Source of the DNA: Candidatus Zhuqueibacterota bacterium
Lineage (GTDB): Bacteria > Zhuqueibacterota > Zhuqueibacteria > Residuimicrobiales > Oceaniaggregativiventaceae
DNA: 64,000 bases
Direction: 5' to 3'
NCBI GenBank assembly: GCA_014728115.1
Contig: WJME01000232.1
Span: forward strand, 1 to 64,000
Positions 36,140-44,592 of the stretch are shown one piece after another. The notes under the pieces are model-generated. The model searched no databases. It worked only from the letters and a program-made list of their open reading frames with translations, and had not been told where the DNA came from. The position numbers and the translations under genes were made by a program. Each line of letters begins with the position of its first letter. The first letter of the stretch is position 1.

Positions 36140-39100
36140 TCAGTTCAGAATCAGGCACTTTTGCACGCGTTGATGGTCGCCCGCCCGAAACTTTATAAAA
36201 TACGATCCGGAAGAATAGCCAGATGAATTCCAAATCACGTTGTTTTCTCCTGCAGGTCTATATCCCTCGATGATGGTCTCAACCAGCTGCCCCTGGATGT
36301 TGAAAATCTGTATCAATACGTTCGTCGTTTGCGGCAAATCGAATTTGATGGTTGTGTCAGAGTTGAATGGATTGGGATAATTCTGATACAATGTATAGAC
36401 CCGGGGTATTTCTAATGTCTGGCTTTTAATCTGGGTACTGAAAAATCCCAATCCACTGTTGGCATTGTTACCCCGAAATTTGGGCCAGGCAGATTGACAC
36501 AATCCCATACTGTTGCACACCAACGCATAGACTGAAAAATCCATCGAGCCAAATACGAGGTTACCTTGAAAAGTCAGTACCGGAGACGACATGATGCTGT
36601 GATCGGTCTTGAACACCCATTCGAGGACACCATCGGCATTCAAGGCTCGGAATTGTCCATCCATAGAACCAAAGTAGATCATGCCATCGGATCCAATGGC
36701 CGGCGTCGAGTGCACCGCAGCCAGAGTCTTGTAACGCCATTCGAGTTCACCTTCCGGATTCAGAGCATAGAGATGATGATCTCTGCAGCCAAAATAGAGG
36801 GTTCCGTCGGAACCTATGGCGGGTGAGCAGCTGATGCCGGATCCGGATAGCGTCGAGTAGGACCATTCAAGAGTCCCATCAAACTCGAGGGCATAAAACG
36901 TACCATCCATCGAACCGAAATAAATCGCGCTTCCAGTGGCTATCGCGGCCGGAGATAAAATCGGACCACTTGACTTGAAAGACCACTTTTCTGTGCCATC
37001 GGGATTGAGTGCATAAAAAGTTCCATCATAAGCACCGATATACACATTGCCCTGATGATCGAGTACCGGAGAGGTGAAAAACCTGGACTCGCTTTTAAAC
37101 TCCCATTCGATCTGGCCATTATTTGTCAATCCATATACAGTGGAATCTGCAGCAAAAATGATCATTCCCCCCGGCTCTATGGCAACTGATAAGGGTGTAT
37201 CGATCTTGAATTCTAATTGCCACTTTATGGTGTGATCAGGCCGGATGGCGTAAAGAGTTCCGGCATTGCTGGCAAAATAAATAATTCCTTGTTCATCTAT
37301 TACCGGACTCGACACAGCCCACCCATCTGTTTCGAATCGCCAGACTATGTTCCCCTTTTCATCTATCCCATAAAGAGACCCGTTTTCTGAACCGATGTAA
37401 AAAAGGCCATCCTGACCACAAGCAGGAGAGGATTTAATAAAGCGGCTGGTATTCCTTTTCCACAAATTATTGTCGACATGAGCGATGGCAGTGCTGGAAA
37501 AGATATTGTCAGAGACGGTTACCGAAAAAACATATTGTCCGATTTGGTCCAGCAATACATCGATCGTCGAACCCTCAGAATCGATCCAGTCAACATGACT
37601 GCCTTCAGGACTGGCCAAACAGCGCCACGAATACAAAAGCGGGTCGCCATCCGGATCCATGGATGGACGTGCATCCAGTTGAACGAGTTGATTGACTCGT
37701 TCGAGCAGAACATGGTTGGATTCCAATCCGGCTTGAGGACAATGCGGATTATAGCTGTCTGACGTATTACGGGTATTGCAAAAAATCCTGGGCCATGCAC
37801 TCGGGGCCAATCCCTTCTGACTGGAATAGAGCGCTAAAAAATCACCCTTTTCGGACCCAAAATACAGACTTCCCTGCGGGTCAATTGTAGCAGAAGACAG
37901 GCTTTCCCCGTTCATTTCTTGGCGATAAATCAGATCGCCATCAGAATTTAAGGTAAAGATATTTCCACGATCATCGCTCAGAAAGACCGTCCCCTGACGT
38001 GCAATGACCGGAGAAGATTTTATCAGTCCGTCAGTGTGGAATCGCCATTTCTCTACGCCGGTAGAATCGATCGCCAGTAACACGGAATCTTTTGTACAGG
38101 CGTAAATCACGCCTTTGGGACCGATAACCGGAGGGACACTGATCCCATACTCTGTTTCGAGATGCCATTTTTCAGTGCCATCGGGATGGATCGCGTACAA
38201 ATGAAACGCTCCGACATAAACCGTTCCATCAAAACCGATTGCAGGTGAGGTACACAGTTCTGGCAACCATAAGCGCCATTTTGTTTGGCCATCCGGGTAA
38301 AGCGCATACAGAACCCTCGACTTTGAATCTGTAATCACAGTGCCATCCGGACCCACAGCAGGGGTCGATTCATGAAATCCTTGTGTATAAAACGACCATT
38401 TCAGTTGACCCTCATCATCAATTGCATAAAGAGAATCAATGCCGCTTTCGATATAAAGGGTACCCTTTGAAAGAACCGGCAAAGAAGCTTGCTCCGATTG
38501 GGTGTCAAACGTCCATTTTATTGTGCCATCAGGAAAAAGAGCATACAGAACCTGATCGCTGGAATGGACATACAGGATTCCCTCTGTATCGATGACAGGA
38601 GAATTACACTTGCCGATGTCCATAGACCAATACTCTGATCCATCAGGATAAAGGGCATAGAGTATTCCGTCCTCTGAACAGGAATAGACGATACCCTCTG
38701 CGCCCAGCGCAGGAGGGAAAATAGAATTGCTTTTTTTGGGCAGGGTCCATTTTAAATGATCTATATTTAGACTTGCAGAACTCGCACCGCTCTTTTGATC
38801 AGTTACCGTCAATGAAAACCGATATGGACCCATGTCCTCCAGTTCGATCTGGGTGATCGCGGACGTCGAATCGCTTATCACCACCTCACTGCCGAGCGGT
38901 TTTTGCACGCATCGCCAAAAGTATGAAAGCGGATCGCCCTCCGGATCGACAGACGATCGTCCATCCACGGTGATGACCTGATGTTGCGAATGGATGGTAA
39001 AGCGGGAGGGATCGACGCTTGCCAGAGGACAGCTTGAATTGTAAGCGCTGCTGCGATGAAATGGATCCCTGAGAAACATTGGCCAAAAATGGGATTGTTG

Positions 39101-40138
39101 ATTTGCGAGCGGATTGTGAATGGCATAAAATGTACCCGTTTGATTCCCAATATAGAGGGTGCCATCGGCTCCCAGTGCAGGAGTTGCTATAACCGCACTG
39201 TTCGTTTCAAACGTCCACAAGCTTTGTCCCCACTTGTCAATGGCATATATATAACCCTGGTTGCAGCCGAGATAGAGAGAGCCATCAGAGGCAATCACAG
39301 GAGAGGATTCGATTGCACCCTTTGTTGAATGTTTCCAAACGAGAGAACCATCGGGATTCAGGGCATAGAGATGCTTATCAAAAGAACCGATATAGAGAGT
39401 TCCATCCGGATGGACAGCAGCAGAGGAAAGGACTTTGCCCCGGGTTCTGAATTTCCACTTTTCCGCTCCCTCATTGTCTATGGCAAAAACCTCTCCGAAA
39501 AAATTGGCAGTATAAATGGTCCCATCCGGACCCACTGCCGGCGAACAGGAGATCTTGTCCCGGGTATCGAAACTCCACAAGAGGGTTCCGGCCGGATCCA
39601 GAGCATAGAGAAAATGATCCCATGAACCGATATAAATACGGCCATTTTTACCGATTGCCGGAGATGAACGAATGTAATAATGGGTTTGGAAAAACCATTT
39701 CAGGGATCCGTCAGGAGCGAGGGCATATATCTTGCCGTTATCGGCACCGAAATATAGGGTCCCGTCTGTGGCAATCGCGGGCGAAGATCGGATCGGCCAT
39801 CCTGTATCATATGACCACATCAAACGTCCGTCACGAGTGATCGCATATAAATAACCATCTTCCGAGCCAATATAAACGGCCCCATCGGATCCGATCGCCG
39901 GCGAAGATGTAATTTTGCTGTGTGTCTCGAAATCCCATTTTTTTGTGCCATCGGGATAAAGAGCATAAAGGTAATGGTCATCAGAACCCACAACTATTTG
40001 ATCAGAATCGATGGCAGCGGAAGAGTGAATGGAAGAAGAGGCGTTGAAATCCCATGCAAGAGTTCCGGCAGGTTGGGCAGAAGATATGCAATAGAGCAAA
40101 AGCAGGGTTCCGGTCATGAAAGCAATCAAGCGTTTCAT
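36140..40138 (-). CDS. Giant secreted PQQ-type propeller protein with C-terminal sorting domain
   Basis: 1332 aa with a signal peptide (about 1-22). It holds 24 repeats of the form SSPAIGSDGTLYFGS...LYALNPDG...KWxF, arranged as three groups of eight, each ending in a W-P-x-F type stretch. Two PKD-like domains separate the groups (near 390-455 and 810-880; DPEGDPLSYFWRC and DPDGDPLLYSWRC). The C-terminus (about 1250-1332; NYPNPFNSDTTIKFDLP) is a type IX-like sorting domain common in FCB phyla. It is probably a surface or extracellular binding protein; no PQQ enzyme residues are evident. It has its own promoter. Confidence 0.85.
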   Translation of the reverse strand: MKRLIAFMTGTLLLLYCISSAQPAGTLAWDFNASSSIHSSAAIDSDQIVVGSDDHYLYALYPDGTKKWDFETHSKITSSPAIGSDGAVYIGSEDGYLYAITRDGRLMWSYDTGWPIRSSPAIATDGTLYFGADNGKIYALAPDGSLKWFFQTHYYIRSSPAIGKNGRIYIGSWDHFLYALDPAGTLLWSFDTRDKISCSPAVGPDGTIYTANFFGEVFAIDNEGAEKWKFRTRGKVLSSAAVHPDGTLYIGSFDKHLYALNPDGSLVWKHSTKGAIESSPVIASDGSLYLGCNQGYIYAIDKWGQSLWTFETNSAVIATPALGADGTLYIGNQTGTFYAIHNPLANQQSHFWPMFLRDPFHRSSAYNSSCPLASVDPSRFTIHSQHQVITVDGRSSVDPEGDPLSYFWRCVQKPLGSEVVISDSTSAITQIELEDMGPYRFSLTVTDQKSGASSASLNIDHLKWTLPKKSNSIFPPALGAEGIVYSCSEDGILYALYPDGSEYWSMDIGKCNSPVIDTEGILYVHSSDQVLYALFPDGTIKWTFDTQSEQASLPVLSKGTLYIESGIDSLYAIDDEGQLKWSFYTQGFHESTPAVGPDGTVITDSKSRVLYALYPDGQTKWRLWLPELCTSPAIGFDGTVYVGAFHLYAIHPDGTEKWHLETEYGISVPPVIGPKGVIYACTKDSVLLAIDSTGVEKWRFHTDGLIKSSPVIARQGTVFLSDDRGNIFTLNSDGDLIYRQEMNGESLSSATIDPQGSLYFGSEKGDFLALYSSQKGLAPSAWPRIFCNTRNTSDSYNPHCPQAGLESNHVLLERVNQLVQLDARPSMDPDGDPLLYSWRCLASPEGSHVDWIDSEGSTIDVLLDQIGQYVFSVTVSDNIFSSTAIAHVDNNLWKRNTSRFIKSSPACGQDGLFYIGSENGSLYGIDEKGNIVWRFETDGWAVSSPVIDEQGIIYFASNAGTLYAIRPDHTIKWQLEFKIDTPLSVAIEPGGMIIFAADSTVYGLTNNGQIEWEFKSESRFFTSPVLDHQGNVYIGAYDGTFYALNPDGTEKWSFKSSGPILSPAAIATGSAIYFGSMDGTFYALEFDGTLEWSYSTLSGSGISCSPAIGSDGTLYFGCRDHHLYALNPEGELEWRYKTLAAVHSTPAIGSDGMIYFGSMDGQFRALNADGVLEWVFKTDHSIMSSPVLTFQGNLVFGSMDFSVYALVCNSMGLCQSAWPKFRGNNANSGLGFFSTQIKSQTLEIPRVYTLYQNYPNPFNSDTTIKFDLPQTTNVLIQIFNIQGQLVETIIEGYRPAGENNVIWNSSGYSSGSYFIKFRAGDHQRVQKCLILN

Positions 40139-40165
40139 TCAGTTTCCCCTCTATATAACTAGAAA

Positions 40166-40194
40166 AATATACTCAGACAGAGGGCAATAATCAA
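40166..40194 (-). promoter_or_regulatory. Promoter of the propeller protein gene
   Basis: Minus strand: TTGATT (40194-40189), 17-bp spacer, TATATT (40171-40166), 28 bp before the start codon. Same boxes and spacing as the SDR-carH promoter. Confidence 0.6.
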
Positions 40195-40219
40195 GAACTT
40201 TTGCATTGACCGGAATGCA

Positions 40220-40261
40220 AAAGCCCGGCTTTATATCGGCTTTGATTTCCTGCCAGGCTTT
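40220..40261 (-). terminator. Possible hairpin terminator after yceH
   Basis: AAAGCC-c-GGC (40220-40229) pairs with GCC-a-GGCTTT (40252-40261) around a 22-base loop that contains a second AAAGCC-like arm. It lies 42 bp past the yceH stop, with no good T-run, so the call is weak. Confidence 0.35.
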
Positions 40262-40302
40262 ATTGGTTTACAATAAAGAATAGATCTAAAATATTGACGA
40301 CA

Positions 40303-40959
40303 CTATTCGAATTGTGCTTTAAACAGTTTAAACTGTTTCGTCACTGTTTTCAGTTGAGTTTCGAGTTCAGCGACCCGTTTTTCCAGCTGGTCGATGCGTT
40401 CATTTTCGGCACGAACATCCATGACAGCCTTGTCTTGTAAAAGAGGCTCCTCTTCAACAGAGGGTTCACTGGCAAAAAGGTGAACAAAGCGATTTTCTTT
40501 GCGTCCCATCTGCCGCGGTAACTCTTTGACAAAGGGAGGATCATGTTCTGCCAGATCCTGCAAACTTTTCAGCACCTCTTGCAGATCATCGAATTTATAG
40601 GCTCTTTCGGTCCGGTTTTTCAGTTCGCCTGGCGTCTGAGGTCCTCGCAACATCAGCACGGTGAGCAAAGCCAGCTGTCGAATCGGTAGATTCAGTTTTT
40701 CTTTCAGATAGTGCCGGTATTTAGCAGTACGGCTGCCCTGATCATGCACGAGCAAGACCAGTTTCTTTTCCCTCAGCTCTTCTACGGCACGGGCAACCGT
40801 CGATTGATCAAAATTGACAACCGGGTGCCGACTCGATTTTTGATTGCACGCAGCGGTCAGTGAATTCAACGTCAGCGGGTAATACTCGGGAGTGGTCTGT
40901 TCTTTTTCCATTAAACATCCCAGCACTCTTGTTTGAATGTCATTCAATTCAATTTTCAT
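40303..40959 (-). CDS. yceH: YceH family protein (DUF480)
   Basis: 218 aa from the ATG at 40959 (GGGA seven bases upstream; the TTG at 40962 is less likely). The family blocks ARVLGCLMEKE-like (RVLGCLMEKEQTTPEYYPLTLN), ACNQKSSRHPV and LMLRGPQTPGELKNRTERAYKF indicate paired winged-helix domains. The C-terminus (about 180-215) is a predicted coiled coil (RIDQLEKRVAELETQLK). The family is widespread but its role is poorly defined; DNA or protein binding is likely. It stands between the propeller gene and the sugar isomerase-like gene without an obvious functional link. Confidence 0.9.
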   Translation of the reverse strand: MKIELNDIQTRVLGCLMEKEQTTPEYYPLTLNSLTAACNQKSSRHPVVNFDQSTVARAVEELREKKLVLLVHDQGSRTAKYRHYLKEKLNLPIRQLALLTVLMLRGPQTPGELKNRTERAYKFDDLQEVLKSLQDLAEHDPPFVKELPRQMGRKENRFVHLFASEPSVEEEPLLQDKAVMDVRAENERIDQLEKRVAELETQLKTVTKQFKLFKAQFE

Positions 40960-41004
40960 CAAAAATTCCCTGTATTTGCTGATTCCATAATGACCTGCAC
41001 CGGC

Positions 41005-41850
41005 TCAACCCTGCAAAATACCTTTTAAATGATTCAAGCTAATCTCCACCGCTTCAAGGGGCGGGCGCTTGGTGCGGTCCTGTTCCACGATATACCAGAC
41101 CGTGCCGCTGGCTTTGCCGGCTTTTGCCACAGCCGCGAGGTCGATAGAACCGGTTCCCACCGGCGCAAAACTCTCGTCCGCCGGATCCATATCTTTCATA
41201 TGCAACAGAGGCACACGTCCGGAATACCGTTCGATGAGCTCTACCGGATCGATGCCACCGCGGACCACCCAATAGACATCCACCTCGGCCTTGACCAGAT
41301 CGGGATCGGTCTCTTGCATCAGCACATCGTACAACACCTGTCCGTTTGCTTTTACGAACTCAAAGGCATGATTGTGATAACAAAACTGCATCCCGGCAGC
41401 TTTAATTTTTTCTCCAATCGTGTTGAGTTGTGCGGCAAAGGTTTTATAACCGTCGAGGCCGCCCTCACGATATTCGCCGGGCATAGACGGGCAAATTATA
41501 AATTCGTTGCCAATCGCTTTGTTGAATTCGATTTTTTCTTCCAAATCGGACAGTAATCCTCCAAAGCCTTCATGCGTGCCGGCGCAAGCCAATCCGAGTT
41601 CATCGAGCATGGTGCGCACCTCTGCGGCTGTCATGCCACCGAAACCGGCAAATTCCACAGCCGGATAGCCCATGGCGGCCACTTTTTCGATAGTCCCGCG
41701 AAAATCTTCTTTCATCAGATCGCGCAGCGTATAGAGCTGGATGCCGATGGGAAGCTTTTGTTGCCCCGTAGTGCACTGCAATCCCAAAAATCCGGCTGCT
41801 CCGGCAGCCAGTATGCTTTTTCCGAACTCTCTTCTCGTAATGTTATTCAT
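41005..41850 (-). CDS. Tat-exported sugar phosphate isomerase/epimerase-like TIM-barrel protein
   Basis: 281 aa from the ATG at 41850 (nine bases after AAGGAG). The N-terminus carries a twin-arginine signal (ITRREFGKSILAAGAAGFLG) followed by a Cys that may be lipidated. The body is an AP-endonuclease-2-type TIM barrel (GIQLYTLRDLM, FCYHNHAFEF, EVDVYWVVRGG, LLHMKDMD) with His, Glu and Asp positions suitable for metal binding. Such proteins are frequent in carbohydrate-degrading FCB and Planctomycetota genomes; the substrate is not known. Its start overlaps the nhaC end by 8 bp, which suggests cotranscription. Confidence 0.85.
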   Translation of the reverse strand: MNNITRREFGKSILAAGAAGFLGLQCTTGQQKLPIGIQLYTLRDLMKEDFRGTIEKVAAMGYPAVEFAGFGGMTAAEVRTMLDELGLACAGTHEGFGGLLSDLEEKIEFNKAIGNEFIICPSMPGEYREGGLDGYKTFAAQLNTIGEKIKAAGMQFCYHNHAFEFVKANGQVLYDVLMQETDPDLVKAEVDVYWVVRGGIDPVELIERYSGRVPLLHMKDMDPADESFAPVGTGSIDLAAVAKAGKASGTVWYIVEQDRTKRPPLEAVEISLNHLKGILQG

Positions 41851-43264
41851 TGACATGCTCTCCTTTAACCAAAACTTTTGATTGTTTGGATGATTCTTTT
41901 TTCATGGTCAAACCGGTAAATCCAAAAAAGGCACTGAACACGGGATTGAGCAAATTTACAAATGCAAAGGGCAAATACGCAAGCGGATAGACGCCCAGCG
42001 TCACCCACATATAGGCACCACAGGTGTTCCAGGGAATCAGAGGTGAAGCCATGGTGCCTGCATCTTCGAGACAGCGAGACAGATTCTGCGGAGCGAGCCG
42101 GTGGCGCTTAAAGGCATCGCGATACATACGTCCCGGCACCACGATAGACAAGTACTGATCAGGCGCGAGGATGTTCATACTAAAACAGGTGAACAAGGTT
42201 GCGAGCACCAGCGAGCCGACGCTGCGCGCCAGTTTCAAGACCGAAGCCGCTATGACCGCCAACATGCCGGTTTTTTCCATGGCGCCACCAAAAGCCAGTG
42301 CGGTCAGGATCAGGGCCACAGTACTGAGCATGCTTTCCAGGCCTCCGCGCGTCAGGAGATCATCAACCGACAATGTACCCGTGTCTGCCACATAGCCATA
42401 TTGTGCCGCAGCCACAACCTCTTTGATAGTGACATCCTGAAAAATCAGAGCAAAAACACCCCCGATGATCGCCCCTGCCAACAAAGCAGGCAATGCCGGA
42501 ATGCGCCGGATCACCATGGCGATCACGATGACCGGAGCTGTCAAGAGCCATAAATTGAGATCAAACGTGGCCTGCAAGGCCCCATTGATCTGGTCAATGT
42601 CTTCCATGTTCAAAGCTTTGCTCTCGAACATAAAACCGATAATCGTATAGAGCACCAGGGAAATAAGAAAACTGGGTCCGGTCGTATACATCATATGCCG
42701 GATATGGCTAAACATCTCTGCGCCCGCCACTGCCGGGGCCAGATTGGTGGTGTCTGACAGGGGCGACATTTTATCTCCCACATAAGCGCCTGACACGATG
42801 GCGCCGGCGACCAGAGGCAACGGGATCCCCAGCCCCTGACCAATGCCGATTAGCGCGATCCCCACGGTCCCCGCCGTGGACCAGGAACTCCCGGTTGCCA
42901 ATGACACCAGGGCACAAATCAAACAGGTAGAGACCAAAAAGATCGTGGGAGAAAGGACCTGTAGGCCATAATAAATCATGGTCGGCACGATGCCGCTGAT
43001 GATCCAGGTACCGATCAATAACCCGACCACGATCAGGATAAGGCAAGCCTGGAGTGCAATGGTGATTCCTTCGACAATGCCCTTTTCGATCGTTTTCCAG
43101 GAAAAGCCCAAATAGAGTCCCATCAGAGAGGCGACCAACGTACCTAAAATCAGGGGAATATGCGGGCTGCCCTCCAGGAGCAGGATATTTCCACCCAGGA
43201 ACAGAATCAAACATATCACAGGGACAAGAGATTGCAGCAGGGAAGCTGAGCGAGGTTCTTTCAT
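41843..43264 (-). CDS. nhaC: NhaC-family Na+/H+ antiporter
   Basis: 473 aa with about eleven to twelve hydrophobic segments. Family features include ATGSSWSTAGTVG, GAIVSGAYVGDKMSPLSDTTNLAPAVAG and PWNTCGAYM. It exchanges Na+ for H+ (or malate/Na+ in some relatives) across the inner membrane. It is divergent from the citrate lyase genes, 145 bp apart. A related carboxylate/Na+ exchange role is possible in view of those neighbours, but the family alone does not decide it. Confidence 0.88.
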   Translation of the reverse strand: MKEPRSASLLQSLVPVICLILFLGGNILLLEGSPHIPLILGTLVASLMGLYLGFSWKTIEKGIVEGITIALQACLILIVVGLLIGTWIISGIVPTMIYYGLQVLSPTIFLVSTCLICALVSLATGSSWSTAGTVGIALIGIGQGLGIPLPLVAGAIVSGAYVGDKMSPLSDTTNLAPAVAGAEMFSHIRHMMYTTGPSFLISLVLYTIIGFMFESKALNMEDIDQINGALQATFDLNLWLLTAPVIVIAMVIRRIPALPALLAGAIIGGVFALIFQDVTIKEVVAAAQYGYVADTGTLSVDDLLTRGGLESMLSTVALILTALAFGGAMEKTGMLAVIAASVLKLARSVGSLVLATLFTCFSMNILAPDQYLSIVVPGRMYRDAFKRHRLAPQNLSRCLEDAGTMASPLIPWNTCGAYMWVTLGVYPLAYLPFAFVNLLNPVFSAFFGFTGLTMKKESSKQSKVLVKGEHVNE

Positions 43265-43409
43265 ATCATTATCCGCATGTGTTTACATAAAAAAGAATAC
43301 TAAAAATACTTGGAAAAGCAAAGTGCTTTTTGTACTTTCCCACTGTAAATTTTCCATTTACGCTCATAGCAGAGTATCATAATCTGTTAACCCTCTGGGG
43401 AGTGCAAGC

Positions 43410-44591
43410 ATGGTGTCATCCCGATCTGTAGTGAGTGGCAGACAGGCAAAGGGAGATGTGGAAATCAGCATCAGCCTTGAAAACGGTTCCTTGCACATTG
43501 ATCTGCAGAGCAGTGTCAAGGCCTTGTTTGGCACTCAAATCACCCATCTGATAGAAGAATCGCTGCTCAAGGCAAATGTCGAGCACGCCAGTGTTCAGCT
43601 CAAAGACCACGGTGCCCTGAACCACATTATCCTGGCCCGGCTGGAAGCTGCTCTGGCAAAACTCGATATAACATTTCACTTGTACCCAACACGAATTTCT
43701 TTTTCCCCGTCATCAAAAACGCGATTGCGTCGTTCAAGACTCTATATACCGGGAAATCAACCGGATCTGGCGCTCAATGCAGGACTGTATGGTGCGGATT
43801 GTATCATCCTGGATCTGGAAGATTCAGTGGCACCGGAGAGCAAACACGATGCTCGCTATATGGTGCGGAACAGTCTGATGGCTGTCGATTTTCAATACAG
43901 TGAACGCATTGTCCGTATCAATCCATTTTCTTCTTTTGGAAAAAACGACCTAGAGGTGATACTACCTGCACAGCCTGACATCATTCTTGTTCCAAAATGT
44001 GAAACAGCCGGGGATGTCAAAATCGTGCACGATTTTCTCATCGATCATATCTCGGCCGATGCTCCGGATTCACCCCCCTTTCTGATGCCCCTGATCGAAA
44101 CGACCCAAGGAGCGCTGAACGCCCAAGAGATTGCAACGGCGAGTGAAAAAAATGTCGCGCTTTGTTTTGGGGCTGAAGACTTTACCGCCAGTCTCGGCAC
44201 ACGGCGCACCCAGGAAGGCAGAGAAAGCTTTGTGGCTCGCAGCCTGATTGTCATGGCCGCCCGCGCAGCCGGTATACAAGCGCTGGATACAGTGTACTCT
44301 GAAATTGAAAATATGGATGGACTCGAGGAATCGACGCGGGATTCTGTCTCGCTGGGGTTTGATGGCCGGGGACTGATCCATCCTGCACAAATTCGTCCGG
44401 TTCACCGGGTATTCACGCCCAGCCAGGAAGAGATAGAACAGGCAAAAGCGGTGATACAGGCACTAGATCAGGCCAAAGAGCGAGCCTCGGGTGTGGCCAC
44501 CTTGGGAAGCAAAATGATCGACGCACCGGTGGTGGCGAGAGCAGAACGCACATTGCATTTGGCCAGAGCGATGGGACTCTTGGAGGATTAA
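43410..44591 (+). CDS. CitD-CitE fusion: citrate lyase acyl-carrier-like domain plus beta subunit
   Basis: 393 aa. Residues 1-95 resemble CitD (SGRQAKGDVEISISL, LQSSVKALFG, KDHGALNHIILARLEAAL). From about 105 on the protein is CitE/HpcH-type TIM barrel (SRLYIPGNQPD, ILDLEDSVAPESK, PLIETTQGALNAQEIA, FGAEDFTASLG). In CitD proteins the prosthetic group is attached to Ser14 of the E-S-G-D motif; here the matching residue is Lys14 (A-K-G-D), so normal phosphoribosyl-dephospho-CoA attachment seems impossible. It is one base from citF and surely cotranscribed. GGGAG precedes the ATG. Confidence 0.85.
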   Translation: MVSSRSVVSGRQAKGDVEISISLENGSLHIDLQSSVKALFGTQITHLIEESLLKANVEHASVQLKDHGALNHIILARLEAALAKLDITFHLYPTRISFSPSSKTRLRRSRLYIPGNQPDLALNAGLYGADCIILDLEDSVAPESKHDARYMVRNSLMAVDFQYSERIVRINPFSSFGKNDLEVILPAQPDIILVPKCETAGDVKIVHDFLIDHISADAPDSPPFLMPLIETTQGALNAQEIATASEKNVALCFGAEDFTASLGTRRTQEGRESFVARSLIVMAARAAGIQALDTVYSEIENMDGLEESTRDSVSLGFDGRGLIHPAQIRPVHRVFTPSQEEIEQAKAVIQALDQAKERASGVATLGSKMIDAPVVARAERTLHLARAMGLLED

Positions 44592-44592
44592 T

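Noticed and set aside
36140-40138. PQQ-dependent dehydrogenase
   Set aside because: Repeats are PQQ-like, but no cofactor-binding residues, haem motif or dehydrogenase domain is visible.
36140-40138. CRISPR-like repetition in the propeller gene
   Set aside because: The periodicity is about 120 bp of diverged coding repeats, not short identical repeats with spacers.
43715-44591. Malyl-CoA or citramalyl-CoA lyase instead of CitE
   Set aside because: The fused CitD-like domain and the adjoining citF favour citrate lyase, although the true substrate may differ.
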